A DNA stretch of 64,000 nucleotides, taken from positions 30,033,960 through 30,097,959 of the forward strand of contig NC_092563.1 in the NCBI RefSeq assembly GCF_037975245.1. Direction: 5' to 3'. The notes under the pieces were generated by a model. It saw only the letters and a program-made list of their open reading frames with translations, did no database searches and had not been told where the DNA came from. Positions 34,166 to 46,632 of this stretch are shown here, one piece after another. Position numbers and translations under genes: made by a program. The DNA is from Apostichopus japonicus (Eukaryota > Echinodermata > Holothuroidea > Aspidochirotida > Stichopodidae). Numbering within the stretch: position 1 is the stretch's first letter; every line of letters begins with the position of its first letter.

Positions 34166-34986
34166 TATTTAATGTACAGAAATGAAGCAATGCCTGCTCA
34201 ATTTAGGTATTAAAAAGTAACTAAATGGATGTCTCAACTCTGGAGAAAGGTACAAATGTATCAACAAAAATACTTTTATTTAGTACTGTGTGACAATTTG
34301 TAATATGTATCAAGATACAAAACATCACATTATTCCCCTTCTACATATGCCCTGCCCTCCACACATCCTGTTTCCTGTAAATATTTAACGGGGGCACACA
34401 ACAAAATTTCACTTTACTACACTTCAGAGATCCAATTATTGGATAAAGTGAAACTAGTGTTTAAATTTCTTCCCAGGGATACCTTAACGGCTGGTGAGCA
34501 TTTCCAGCAAATGAAGTAATGCCTGCTCAATTTAGGTATTAAAAAGTAACTAAATGGATGTCTGAACTCTGGAGAAAGGTACAACTGTATCAACAAAAAC
34601 AAACATCCTGTTTCCATCCACATATCCTGTTTCCATCCACATATCTCATTTTCTGTCGAGAGATTGATTTCCATCCACCACCACCTCCCCCCCCCCCCCA
34701 CAAATCATGAGAATATATAATGTAAAAATATGTAGCAGTGGACAAAATACAACAAATACAAGATTGCGTAATAAAAAGTAACAAGATTAACATGCCACCT
34801 CTGCCATAACATACAGTTGGCTACGTACACATCAGAACACATGGCATAAGCATTTAATATACCATTATTTCCAAAGATAAAAGTTCCTAATGCAGGTGGA
34901 AACATACAAGCAGCCCATTACTTATCACACTTCAGAAAAGAAAAACAATTTTTGCCTGGAGCACACAAAATCGGGAGAGATTGCCT

Positions 34987-35900
34987 CAAAACCGTGAGAC
35001 TACCAGTTTAAACCGTGAGACTAGCAGTTTAAACCGTGAGACTACCAGTTTAAACCGTCAGACTACCAGTGCAAACCGTCAGACTACCAGTTAAAACCGT
35101 CAGACTACCAGTTAAAACCGTCAGACTACCAGTCAAAACCGTGAGACTACCAGTTAAAACCGTGAGACTACCAGTTAAAACCGTCAGACTACCAGTCAAA
35201 ACCGTCAGACTACCAGTTAAAACCGTGAGACTACCAGTTTAAACCGTCAGACTACCAGTGCAAACCGTCAGACTACCAGTCAAAACCGTCAGACTACCAG
35301 TTAAAACCGTCAGACTACCAGTGCAAACCGTCAGACTACCAGTTAAAACCGTCAGACTACCAGTTAAAACCGTCAGACTACCAGTTTAAACCGTCAGACT
35401 ACCAGTTAAAACCGTCAGACTACCAGTTAAAACCGTGAGAATACCAGTTAAAACCGTGAGACTACCAGTTAAAACCGTCAGACTACCAGTTAAAACCGTC
35501 AGTCTACCAGTTAAAACCGTCAGACTACCAGTTAAAACCGTCAGACTACCAGTTAAAACCGTCAGACTACCTGTTAAACCGTGAGACTACCAGTTGAAAC
35601 CGTGAGACTACCAGTTAAAACCGTCAGACTACCAGTTGAAACCTTGAGACTACAAGTTGAAACCGTGAGACGACAAGTTAAAACGTGAGACTACCAGTTA
35701 AAACCGTCAGACTACCAGTTAAAACCGTCAGACTACCAGTTAAAACCGTCAGACTACCAGTTAAAACCGTCAGACTACCAGTTAAAACCGTGAGACTACC
35801 AGTTAAAACCGTCAGACTACCAGTTAAAACCGTCAGACTACCAGTTAAAACCGTCAGACTACCAGTTAATACCATGAGACTACCAGTCAAATCTGTGAGA
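34987..35900. repeat. 21-bp minisatellite, about 43 copies, block A
   Basis: Units of the type ACCGTCAGACTACCAGTT plus AAA, with GTGAG/GTCAG and TTTAA/TTAAA/GCAAA variants. The same array in block B has only about 14 units. Long frames on both strands are repeat artefacts. Confidence 0.95.
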
Positions 35901-38815
35901 ACAGTATATATTCCACACCCGATCAGGACATTTTAAAGCTATCAAAGTTACTTCATTTGAATCAGAATCAATTGGAAAAAAATTATTTTACGTTACTATA
36001 TCAACTAAATAGAAATAAAGGCTTTTTGTTTGGAAGAAAAAAAAATGAAACATGAGAGATTATTGCACCTACCCATTAGCAAAAAAGGAAAATAACAAGA
36101 AAGAATAACACAATGAATTTAGTTTGATCTATACCCCAGTATGTGAAAACCATTAATTTTACACCTATCTCTTACTATGAGTCCCAATATATACAAAATT
36201 TGAGCTGTCTTATCTGCATATTGGCTGATAAAATGGTGATTGCCAGCCCTGACTACATGATTTCAGGGCGAGATACAGACCCTGGGTAATGTATGCTCAT
36301 GTTTCATAATGTTTTTAAGGAAAAATGAGACTTCAATAAGCCAGACATGGCTTTTTGATGCCCCTGAACATTACCCACTCATGTTAGAGTGAAAAACATG
36401 CATTATTTACACCTGCTGGTCCTATCCTTCAGTGGGCCAGAGATCAAAATGGTGGGTATTAAATGGTGGGTAAGTGTTAGTGTTAGGGGTTTGTTTATCA
36501 CTTGTTCTATTTACTAAAGGTTGAGTTGCCACTATAAAACATACTTCAACAGAAACTATATTGCTTACATTTGTGATAAGAAAATCACAAGTCGAGTTCA
36601 AAGACACTGATGAAACAAGAACCTCATTAAATTTATTAGCTTTGATAGATGTATCATTAGGATCACAACTGATGTACCTAGGCTAGCCTAGTTTACTTAA
36701 AAGAATCAGGGGTGACTTGCCACTGCCACTAGTTGCCATAACCTATTATGAACCGGCTGTTATCACACCTTTTCCTGAACTAAAAGGTTAAGTTCATAGC
36801 TTGCTCAGAACATTCTAGTACAGTGCAGAATATACTCCATTAGTTAATTTGATTACAAATGAAGAATATACCAGAATGTGTATTGGATGTATTCACCAGG
36901 GTAAACAATGAAACAGATGGTGTTAAGTCTACCATAGTTTCAAACATCAGAACAGAAACATGTTATTTGTAACCATGGTAACTTTTGTCAAAATGTTTTG
37001 TAATGTTTTGTAATGACTATAAAAAAAAAATCCTCCTATTGCACAAATCACGACACAATGTGTCATTTCTGCTTAAAATTCAGCAGATATATGAGGTGTG
37101 CCTACGAATACTATCACTGAGTTTGCACAACATGGATATTACAAGCACCCTGAAAACAAATTGAAGGGGGGGGGGGGTGTTAGGTGGGTTGCTGGTGTCT
37201 CTGGTCAGTAGACTGCCCAGAGCTTCTCTTTGTAGATCAAAATTAACCATGTTTCATACATTTAGGTTTAGCTTACTGTCCAATTAAGTGCTACTGATTT
37301 CCAAAAATTTAAAAAATTTACATAGAAAAAAGAAAGAAAAGATTAACAACTTGGCATTTTGATTGTCATGAAAGTTTTAGGCATCGCCATTTGAATGCTT
37401 CCTTGCTATGTGTCTGTTTGCCATCATCCCAGCCCCTATCCCAAACCCCACTCACATACATACATGTACACATACACAAACACACAGTTCTGCAAACAAA
37501 CAAACCCAGTAAAATATCAACTCTAGACACCATGGCATATCATTGTCAGTCCAGGAAACATATGCAGAGGATGTGAAGATGGAATTACCTATTAGCTTCA
37601 TTGACACCCCTCCTGGACATCAACAAGTTCCCATACATGGTTTTGCTCTTGCCTCTAAAAGTCTAAAAAACTGTACCCTACTGAAATTTCCAAGCCTAAT
37701 CATTGATTAATTGAAACATTAATTACCTAAATGATGTATTAAAATAAAAATCTTTAACCAAACAATACCTGAAAATGAAAGAGAAAAAAAAAATCCAATG
37801 AAGCTCTTCCTTACAAAACATGTCTCTCAGCACCAAAATTTTCAATAGTACGGCTCCATTGACTTACCAACCTCAAAAAGCTATTTCTAAAACTGTACCA
37901 TATGTTTGATAATGCTGTGAAATGGGCACATTAACTCACTGCCTGGTGTTGAACAATGCTGTAGCCTGTGTACATTTCCAAAATGTGTGATAACTAGAGT
38001 ACTGTAATGTGTGGACATTACCACACTATTCTATTTGAAGTGCTGGAGTGTGAACATTTAATCTCACTGTATTCTAACTAGAGCGCTGCAAAGTTTGCCC
38101 ATTTAACCACACTCTATGATGGATAACCAGTGTTGTAACCTGTAGGGTCTGTACATTTCCACAATGTGTGATAACTAGAGTACTGTAATGTGTGGACATT
38201 ACCACACTATGATATCTGAAGTGGTTGATTTTGAAGTTTTCCACACTGCAAGACAACCACTATGCTGTAAAGTGTGCACTTTACCACACTGTGTGATAAC
38301 CAGCCTGTAGGGTCTGTACATTTACACAATGTTTGATAACTAGAGGACTGTAATGTGTGGACATTCTTCTCATTTCTTTCAGAGGAAACTTTGAGTCCTT
38401 CTAATATACAGCTACTTAAAAAAAAACCTTCAATAAAGAATAAGTTGATCCCTCAACTTCACCTTGAAACCCAATCCCTTGAAAATTCATTCTCATTTAT
38501 AACCTTTTAACAAAGTGTTCTCATTTTTTCATAATAAATCAATCAAGAATTACTTAAAATATGATTGTGATTGATTGACCTGGAACTACCAACTACATAT
38601 TATCATCAATTTAGTCTATTAACGAACAAATAACTATAAAAAAGAAAGATAAAAAAAAAAGTTGCTTTGGTAATTATGAAATCTTTTTGATTATTGTCAC
38701 TTTGTCAGGTTCATCTGTGACCTACTTATCTGTTATCTATAGCACTGATCGCTTTACACCAACGGCACTGAAAGTATATACATGTTTACTACAAATGGTT
38801 CTTAATTTAACCGCA
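35901..38815. other. Intergenic segment found only in block A
   Basis: No gene recognised. It contains a G run at 37148-37158 and a roughly 185-bp local duplication at 37955-38365, where TGTAATGTGTGGACATTACC and GTAGGGTCTGTACATTTCC recur two to three times. Confidence 0.5.
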
Positions 38816-38930
38816 CAAACACATCAATCACAAAACAGATACACTCAGTTTGAAATACAAACAGTTTGAAATACAAATACACTCAGTTTGAAATACAGAT
38901 ACACTCAGTTTGAAATACAAAATACCCATA
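38816..38930. repeat. Short tandem repeat at the duplication junction
   Basis: AACACATCAATCACAAAACAG, the same junction seen at 56745, leads into three to four copies of ATACACTCAGTTTGAAATAC. Block B has one copy. The first motif also occurs in every unit of the 207-bp satellite. Confidence 0.75.
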
Positions 38931-39580
38931 AATATGTGAAAGTAAAATAAGCTAATTATACCTCAAGAGATGATTAAAATTGGAAGACATGATTTGGAAT
39001 GAGTATTAAACTTTGTACACTTGACAAATCTATCAAAAGATTTTCATCCTATACTTTGAGGAAGAGTCAAGTTAGCATGCAAAAGTGTCAATTCGGGAAA
39101 GCCTCATAAAGACAGACACCTTGTGGATCATCATCATCGCTGGACTATTATTGATGATATTATTGATGATATGAGCACAGTAACAAGGGTAATAATGCTT
39201 ATCGTATAGACTTCTAGTCATTTTCATTTCTAAAACTGACTAGGAAGATTTAGTAATATTTTTATAATATCTTTCCAGTCAGTTTTGCATCGTTGGTTTA
39301 TTCCTGTATTTTGAAATTTAATCGTTTGGAAGCCCTTGAAGACAATAAGCAAGCAAACCAAGACAGAGCTTTTGTCCACAAGTTTTAAATTGTGCTTCTT
39401 TGTTGAAATATCTACAGAGAGAAGAGATGTTTCCACAACTTACCAATAAGTTCATTTTAAACACTACTTGTTTCCCACTCACAGAAAAATCAAAAAAATA
39501 AAAGAATGCGTTACATGATATTCTCTTCATTTCCAGTGTAATCAGCAGGGTTGTATTCTAGTCTTGTATGTTTCCTGTTT

Positions 39581-39603
39581 TTTATTTCCTGTAGTTGTTT
39601 ATT
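39581..39603 (-). terminator. Candidate polyadenylation signals of NAGPA copy A
   Basis: Two AATAAA hexamers on the minus strand (39603-39598 and 39586-39581), about 100-120 bp after the stop codon. Confidence 0.5.
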
Positions 39604-39703
39604 CCCTATTCCATGGTTGAGAGTTGAGTTCTTGATCTAGATAGATACTCCAGATGGAGGATTGCAACAAGCTCTTGTCAGGACCTACTTCACTTGGAAT
39701 CAG

Positions 39704-39951
39704 CTACAGTCCGTCTGAGCTATCTAAATTCACTATCCTCTGATAGACCCTTCTCGTTGGCTTTTCTAAGATGTTGCTAGGCTTGCAACGACAAGCACAC
39801 TGGAAGCAGATGAGGATGATATTACATACGAGGCTCACGAAGAAGAGGGCAGCAAACAGCATACAGAGTATGAAGTAGACATTCTTCTCCAGTGGAAGAT
39901 ACGGAACCAAACGTTGGGCTTGAATCTTACGTCTGGCGAGACACTGGCCAG
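39704..39951 (-). CDS. NAGPA: NAGPA copy A exon 9
   Basis: 248 nt to stop TAG; stem, transmembrane helix and cytoplasmic tail with YQRI. Confidence 0.93.
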
Positions 39952-42900
39952 CTGCAGGGAGATAAAAGAAAACATACACTATTTTGTGCTGTAGCAGTAG
40001 TAGCATTTCGGCATTTAATAAAGGCCCTTTCACAACTGTGAATGCACTTGTGCTATGCATGAGGTCGTTACAGGTCCGGTCAAGTGCAAGGGTGAGCTCA
40101 AGTGGCACATACACAACTAGCATCACATTTGTACATACCATGAATCAAACATTAAAAGAAATTAAACATAGAACATCTACTTTTTTTGTTTCATTCTTTG
40201 GATTTACTTGGGCTCATATCTAAGAAGAAAAAATACTAACCACAAAGAGGACTAGAGAGCAAGCCTAGGAGGCCTAGAGAGCAACACAACTTTTGAAGGT
40301 ATACTGTATGGCTAGTCTACAACACAACTTTTGAAGGTATACTGTATGGCTAGTCTACAACACAACTTTTGAAGGTATACTGTATGGCTAGTCTACATAA
40401 TAATTGGCTCAGAGATATTTTACCTGACATCAATGGAGCCCAGAAAGAGTCGTTAGATGGCAAGGCACAGGATCCTGTGATATAATGACACGGGCAGGAA
40501 TCTCCAATACAATCACATTCCTTAGAGCAGCCCAACCCGTATGTTCCATATGGACAAACTGTAGGAGAGTGCGACATGACTTGTAACATATCAAACCAGG
40601 ACAAAGCAGGAAATCATATTAAATCCATTCTTTAACATTTCTGTCTTCATAAAACACTTTACTTTATTTATAAACTGACCATAAGTTTATCAAACCTTAT
40701 TCAGCTTTGCACAATCTTACATTTATTTTGGACGATAAGTTGATCTTTGTAGGAGTCAATTGTTTTGTCACTGAATATTCCCTAAAAATCAACAAAACAT
40801 TACAGTATGTTTCTATAGTATGAAAATCATTTAGAGCACCCAGAACATATCAGAGGTGGGTTTATTTCCTACTTTTTCTCCACAAAAAAAATATTAAAAA
40901 CAGGAAAATCCAATGATCACAATAATTTTTACAGAATTTTAGATCTTATGAATATTGAAGATAAATAATATAAAAAGGAAAACCAATGATCACAATAATC
41001 TTTACAGAATTTTAGATCTTATGAAAGTTATGAATATTGAAGATAAATTGACTTGCCACTGAAAATTGGGATTGAAACCCTCAATATTGTTTTCAGATAG
41101 AAATAGCATTGTACTATGCATGAAGAATAAAGCTAACTTTGAGGAAAAAAACAAAAACATACTTTGTTCACAGTAATCTCCTGTGTATCCACTCATACAA
41201 ATACATTCTCCAGTTACAGGCTTACAGTAGCCTCCATTTTGACACAGGCATTCCTTTCCACAGTTTTGTCCGTACGTCATTGGTAGGCATTGTTCTCTGC
41301 AGTCTGGAGGCCGGAAACCAACTTCGCACACACAGCCATCTGAAAATAGAGGCTTCTGTTACTACCCTCATAAAGCTAGCAGGAACAAAAATGGTCAGGA
41401 AGGATGAAACTTTGAACATTCTTCCTTCTCAACATTGCACTGATCACCTAACTCCCCCCTAAACATTCAGTATGAAATTGAGGGGGGTGGGGGGAGGGGG
41501 TGGGGGTAACATTAAAGTCTGAAGGAATTACTGATGATGTGGATGATCAGCTCTGTATATGAATACAAAAGAAGATACATATTCATATTCAATCACTATG
41601 TACATGCACTTCCTTTTCCCTCCTCCCCTCTCTCCACAAGTTCTTACTTCCTTCCTAACCCTCCCTCCCATTGACCCTGCCTCCCATTCACTCTCCCTTC
41701 ACTCTCCCTCCCTTCCCTTCACCCATCCCCCACCATCACCCCCAATAAATAATATATGCTATTGTTACCTTCTGTACATCTGCCATTACCACTGCAGTTT
41801 CCAGCACCACATGCCAACATTGAACAATGCGGGCCAACCCAGTTACCATAGCAATGGCATTCTCCCAGAATGCATTGCCCATGGCCAGAACAGTCACTTG
41901 GAGGGCACTTTGGTTCGTGGACACAAATCACGGTGGACACTTGTCGAGGACACCTGAAGGACTTGTCAGCACTGATGGAAGAAACAGGATAAAATCTACC
42001 ATCAATCCTTTCTCTTAAACCACTTAATGAAAGAAATGAAACATCAAGCAGATGAGATTTTAGGCAAACATGATGACAAAACTGATGATGTCTTACATGA
42101 AGGACGAAGGACTGAACATTCAAAGTTAGCTCCTGGTAATCCTGGTTCTTTCTTGGAGTATTTCCATCAATTCTACCTTGATAGAATATTACCTTAATCT
42201 TGCAAAGACTCAGTCTTGTGGTTCTCTGTTTACTTTAGTCCATTAAAATTGCAACAGCAATCATTTGGCAAAGGCTTCAAAGGTTTGTTACTGACAAAAT
42301 AAATTTCTGGGACACACAATTCCTGAAAACACTGTCACATGACGAGACGTAAACAGTTATGAGCCACAAACTGCTACCAATTAATTACATGAGACAAAAA
42401 CTGTATACTGTTACATAATGAGATACAACCTGTGTATTGACACCTTATGAGACACAAACTGTCTCCTGTCACATATATTTGAGATATCTAACACTATCAG
42501 GATAAGTTTCAACATAGGCATTGTGACGAGAGAGTTTTGAGACCTACCAAAGATCATGTGGGGTGTTGACCAAGGATCCATTCACAACAAATGTTGACGA
42601 ACCACCTCCATCGAGATTCACAGCATTGATGACGTCATGCTTCAAGAGCCAATTAGCAAACTGTTTTAATGAGACTCTGTAATTGATGAGGATACATAGC
42701 ACCTTTAAACATACTATTTGGAATACTTTCTAATTGAGAGAGTAAGCTATTTCCTTTTAATTCAGTTTGACCAACTTTAACCAGGGAGTTGTTATTACAT
42801 AACAACTCTCTGCTCTAACTAGCTAATGTTTTAGCCTTCAAACACTAACATGAAATTAAATGAAGCTTACAATTTTTTTTTTTTTTTTTTAATACCAGAT

Positions 42901-45591
42901 ACTGCATAATTACAACTTAAAAAACAATAGCTTTACCATCAATAACTTCTATGTAGCTCTAAGAGGTGACCATATCTGATATGATGTGAATATGTAGTCA
43001 ATAGTTCATGGCTTGCTGAATATCCGATTTTCATGATACCAAGTTTAACATAGCATGATCAATGACAAGGCAAGTTTTCTGCATCAGTTGTAAGATTTAA
43101 TAGAACACTGAACATTAATGGCTTTAATTTTTCTTACAAGGTCTTGCAAGTATAATTAGGACACAGATGAATAGATATGGTCACAATGTGAAAGTTTGAC
43201 AACCCAAAGAAAATAACAATACTAGGCTAGTCTATGCCTAACATAGTACATATAATGTCTTGACTAAATAAACTTCCACTTTCCTTTAAACTGCAATATT
43301 TCTGTCAATGACAAAGGATAATGTATTTTCAAATATGAATTTATGAAGATTTAAAAAAGGGGAATCTGGGTAATATGTCAGCATTTACAAGCAACTACAC
43401 AATTAATTGATGCAGCTGTCATTACCCCTCAGAGCTGGTTCTTCCATCGACGTTTGCCAAAACCAATCGTCCATTCTTATCACTTCCTACGATAGATCTT
43501 GCAGCCTTGACATTAAAGAACTGTTCCATTGTACCTATGGTTCCCAATAAATAAGAATAACCAACATTAACACATCTAACAGAAATATCAAGACACAATA
43601 TTAGACAATTTAAGTGTTTCCATGATCGTTACAATTGCATCACCAGTTTAGTTTAGTTTAGTTTAATTGCAGTTAAGCAATTCATCTGGCTGGGAAATGT
43701 GCTAGTAGCTGCTAAGTTGGCTATATTATGATGAAGTCCACAGACAAAACAGTCAATCAAACGATACGTTCCACACACAAGACTTTTCATGTGGGAAGAA
43801 ATTACAGTGGACTAATTTAACCTGCTCCTTTAACGTTTACATGCACCTCAACTTTAGGTCAATAAAACTTACAAGAGCAGTCCTTTAAAGTTGTCATTGT
43901 TGAACACACACAGTCTCATATAACTTATACATGATATCCAGATGTACTTCATTTCATCAAGAAAATATATCTCTGATGAATACCTTACCTGTCTCCTCTG
44001 TATCACTGCACTCTGCCTTCAGGCTTTCATCAAGGTATACCTCTCCATCTCTTATCAACCACCCTACTCCTCCTACTAGTTGGATAAATGGATTAGTTTC
44101 ATCCAAGACATCTTCCTCGGATAAATAACTGTAAAACACAGCAAGGAGAAAAAGAAGGCTTTTAATTTTTATTTAATACTAATAACAAATGATTCTTCTT
44201 CTTTGATAGTAAGGCACAGCATAAGAAGACTAACAATACACTAGAATGCCTGAGCAACATATTTAAGAATTGGAGGAAAGAGAGATGATAAGAACTAATA
44301 GGAGATGTCTCCAGAAAGATCTGCCAGCAATCTAACAATGAGTTTCTTGATTCTGTAATGTCCTTAATTACCATTGCTTCTTGTTGAGGATGAAACATTA
44401 AAATGAGGTTTACATGTTTTTGAATCCCTCCCTTATTCCCAAGTATAGAAATGATAGCGCCATACCCAAACACTAGTGTTCCATCCCTACGTATGCCGAA
44501 ATGAGCATTCTGGATTCCGTGGCTATTCCGTACCAGCCTTCCATTTGATACGATGTTACCTAAACAGTCGCCGGTGTGTGTGTTAAAGAATCCGGCATTT
44601 ACTGCCAATAGGCAGTTGTGTTTAGCTGCCATTTCAACCGCCGTGGTCCTTGCACTCATTTTGCATCCTCCATCTCGTAGGGGTTCCAAAACTGAAACAG
44701 TCTGTGCTGGATTATTTATAAATGCAATGTGACCTGAATTGGTTTCTGTTTGACCCCATTGACCCTCAAATTCATCGATAAAGTTCAATATTTGGGTGAT
44801 TGGGAGGGTCACAGTAGAGGACAGAAGACCCTGCCCAGCCTGAGTCTGATGGGTCACGTTTCCATATTTGGTTGGTTGGCAGTCACGAACATAGCGATGG
44901 GAATGAGTGGAAAGTTGTCTTTTTTCAAAGTATTTGGTCAGGTCTCTGCAGTGGTCAAAGAAAACAGAACAACTTGAATGTTGAAGTCAATGTATCTTGT
45001 TTGTAAGTACAACATAATATAATAGAAAGGATATCTCGTCTCCCCCCCCCCAATGAACACCACCCATCTCCCTTCTACGATTTCATGATGTGAACAAAAG
45101 CCTAAAGATGAAAACTTCAATGAAAACATCAAGGAAAAGAACAACTACAGCCACACAAATAGCAATAACTATGTTAGCAAAAACAACAACAATCATATTT
45201 TTTGCCACATTGCTAAACTCTTATAACGGATTCTATTTTGAATAATCAGACCAGAAACAATATATTTGGGTACATATTGTAATGCAAATCAGAGAACTCC
45301 CAGTAGATGTTCATAAAATATCTTTAGTTGAAATATACCTGATCAGTGAATAATGAGTATACCATTGTTTGCTAACCAGCTTTAGGACACAACTTTGTGC
45401 CACTAGAAGGAATGGTTATTTATTACATTAACACTTACAGTTCATGACTAAAACTGATAAAAGTCATGATACACCTGTGTGGGTTAAATACACTGCACCT
45501 ACATGTCATCTGCCAGTACTGAGTAGACAAACTGGGTCATGAGGAGGTAAATAAAGCAGAAAATCAGGAAGCGCCATTCTGAAAGAACCAT
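39704..45591 (-). CDS. NAGPA: NAGPA copy A (uncovering enzyme), complete, nine exons
   Basis: Exons 45591-45503, 44945-44466, 44128-43989, 43534-43426, 42676-42548, 41953-41769, 41339-41163, 40558-40424 and 39951-39704 join in consistent phase into 563 aa (human 515). The enzyme removes the covering N-acetylglucosamine from GlcNAc-1-phosphomannose on lysosomal hydrolases in the trans-Golgi. Residues 1-27 are a signal peptide (hydrophobic FLIFCFIYLLM). RYVR|DC at 47-52 aligns with the human furin site RLPR|DC. The catalytic domain (about 52-315) has GGCKMSARTTAVE, NAGFF, GDCLGN, NAHFGIRRDGTLVFGYLSEEDV and NLDGGGS. EGF-like cysteine-rich repeats follow (about 316-475), then one membrane span (about 506-531), a CACRC cluster and a cytoplasmic YQRI (YxxPhi) sorting signal at 551-554. 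It is longer than human through extra EGF-like sequence. Confidence 0.95.
40262..40396. repeat. Three-copy tandem repeat in NAGPA copy A intron 8
   Basis: AACACAACTTTTGAAGGTAT with ACTGTATGGCTAGTCTAC occurs three times. Block B has a single diverged copy, so this expanded after the duplication or varies between haplotypes. Confidence 0.85.
40424..40558 (-). CDS. NAGPA: NAGPA copy A exon 8
   Basis: 135 nt; CPYGTYGLGCSKECDC to DSFWAPLMS, last cysteine-rich repeat before the membrane-proximal stem. Confidence 0.92.
41163..41339 (-). CDS. NAGPA: NAGPA copy A exon 7
   Basis: 177 nt; EGF/laminin-type cysteine repeats DGCVCEVGFRPPDC to CMSGYTGDYCEQ. Confidence 0.93.
41769..41953 (-). CDS. NAGPA: NAGPA copy A exon 6
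   Basis: 185 nt; CPRQVSTVICVHEPKCPP (human RCPRQVSTVVCVHEPRC) and the first EGF-like repeats. Confidence 0.94.
42548..42676 (-). CDS. NAGPA: NAGPA copy A exon 5
   Basis: 129 nt; carries the family signature NAVNLDGGGSSTFVVNG. Confidence 0.94.
43426..43534 (-). CDS. NAGPA: NAGPA copy A exon 4
   Basis: 109 nt; FFNVKAARSIVGSDKNG and LVLANVDGRTSSEG, acceptor ACCATAG, donor GTAATG. Confidence 0.9.
43989..44128 (-). CDS. NAGPA: NAGPA copy A exon 3
   Basis: 140 nt; YLSEEDVLDETNPFIQLV to CSDTEET, close to human YLSEEEVLDTENPFVQL. Confidence 0.94.
44466..44945 (-). CDS. NAGPA: NAGPA copy A exon 2
   Basis: 480 nt, acceptor GACCACTGCAG, donor GTATGG. Encodes the propeptide with the furin site, an N-glycosylation sequon (NVT, N59) and the first half of the catalytic domain. 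Confidence 0.92.
45503..45591 (-). CDS. NAGPA: NAGPA copy A exon 1 (signal peptide)
   Basis: ATG at 45591-45589; MVLSEWRFLIFCFIYLLMTQ to SVLADD, donor GTAGGT, phase 2. An acceptor (TTTCACACAG) just 5' of 45640 suggests an upstream non-coding exon. The chosen ATG is the one whose phase fits exon 2 and gives a signal peptide. Confidence 0.82.
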
Positions 45592-45601
45592 CACGGGTCA
45601 T
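45506..45601 (-). CDS. Overlapping upstream ORF of NAGPA
   Basis: An ATG ten bases 5' of the NAGPA start, in the +1 frame, opens 31 codons (MTRDGSFRMALPDF..) that overlap the signal-peptide sequence and end just inside intron 1. If it is within the mRNA it would compete for initiation; splicing would alter its end. Confidence 0.3.
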   Translation of the reverse strand: MTRDGSFRMALPDFLLYLPPHDPVCLLSTGR

Positions 45602-45765
45602 TTTACTTTTAAAAACTCCCGTTGAGCATTCAAGTTGCTTCTGTGTGAAAAAAAAGGAAAAACACAAGGTTGAAAAGGGAACAGTTATTTCTATAACATA
45701 ATACTTGATAGGTTCACAACCATGAAACACAGGTCAAACTTAACTTATCTCGGTTAGTAAAACAA

Positions 45766-45773
45766 TCACATGA
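45766..45773. promoter_or_regulatory. M-box motif upstream of NAGPA coding exon 1
   Basis: TCACATGA, the inverse of the TCATGTGA site bound by MITF/TFE factors. Confidence 0.25.
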
Positions 45774-46235
45774 TACTGGAATGTGTAACACCTTCTTGTG
45801 ATTGAATTGTTAACATATATTTCAAATTCAGCCTCTGATTATCCTCTACCCATCCCCTTCATGATGCCGAATAGGCATTACAGTACACTAGCATCAGTAA
45901 CAGTACATTATTAAATAGGACTAACGTTTGTCCAGGCCTATACTATAGCCTTGGCCCTACAAAAGTACTAACGTTTAAGTGCGAATAGCTTAGCTTATCA
46001 ATTTGAGATATCATCATGAAACTGTGAGTTTAAGCTTCAATCCGATAATCACCCATTAAATAGCTCACCTATTAAATTGCTTTCAATCAATTTGAGAACG
46101 ATACTAGACTTTTTCTAGTACTTAGTCGTGGTAAGTGGAACAGCAAAACATATGTAAATATGGCTGTGTGATCCTTACTTCTATATCTATGTGTGATGTA
46201 TTACTTCGTGGAACCGATACGTTACGAGGGAGTGA

Positions 46236-46245
46236 GTCATGTGAC
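46236..46245. promoter_or_regulatory. CLEAR/M-box-like site
   Basis: GTCATGTGAC, one base from the palindromic CLEAR site GTCACGTGAC, between NAGPA and the divergent candidate gene. Confidence 0.35.
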
Positions 46246-46487
46246 ACGACCAACACTTCAACTGCAAAGTTCTGTAAAATATACATTCGTAAATGTTTCT
46301 GTGAAGCTATATTTATAAAAAATGTGAATTTTGTGATCGTTTTGTGATTTGTTTGGGACATAATAGGCGTAAATCCAGGGGCATATACTGTGCAAGAGTA
46401 GGGACCGAAGCTACTGAACACTACATTGGCCAACAAGTGATTGAAAGTTCGATTACAAGTATCGAACGTTTGAACACAACTTTCATG

Positions 46488-46497
46488 GTCATGTGAC
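46488..46497. promoter_or_regulatory. CLEAR/M-box-like site, second identical copy
   Basis: GTCATGTGAC again, 252 bp from the first copy and about 145 bp from the start of the divergent candidate gene. Confidence 0.35.
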
Positions 46498-46632
46498 GGA
46501 GATGTCAACCATTGGTATCATCGAGTTTAATAAATTAATAAACTCGTTAAATGGTATGAGTGAGGGTAGCTTTTACCTAGGGAAAAACCAATTAGAATAT
46601 AGAGACCATGTCACCTCAACGACATAGCGAAT

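Larger units (their letters stand above)
34170..44352. repeat. Segmental duplication, block A
   Basis: Sequence here recurs in the same order and orientation at 52905-64000. Matched pieces include 34393-34980 with 52905-53580, the 21-bp minisatellite, and 38816-44352 with 56745-64000, covering NAGPA exons 3-9. The stretch 35901-38815 is absent from block B, which has a 207-bp satellite in its place. The right limit is unknown because block B is cut by the window end. Confidence 0.9.

Noticed and set aside
35678-35936. Frames RLPVKTV / TGSLTVL, also at 53515-53893
   Set aside because: Same explanation: 21-bp minisatellite, multiple of three.
41719-42123. 134-aa minus-strand frame extending NAGPA exon 6 upstream
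   Set aside because: The part before 41953 is intron; the acceptor CCTTCAG and human alignment start the exon at CPRQVS.
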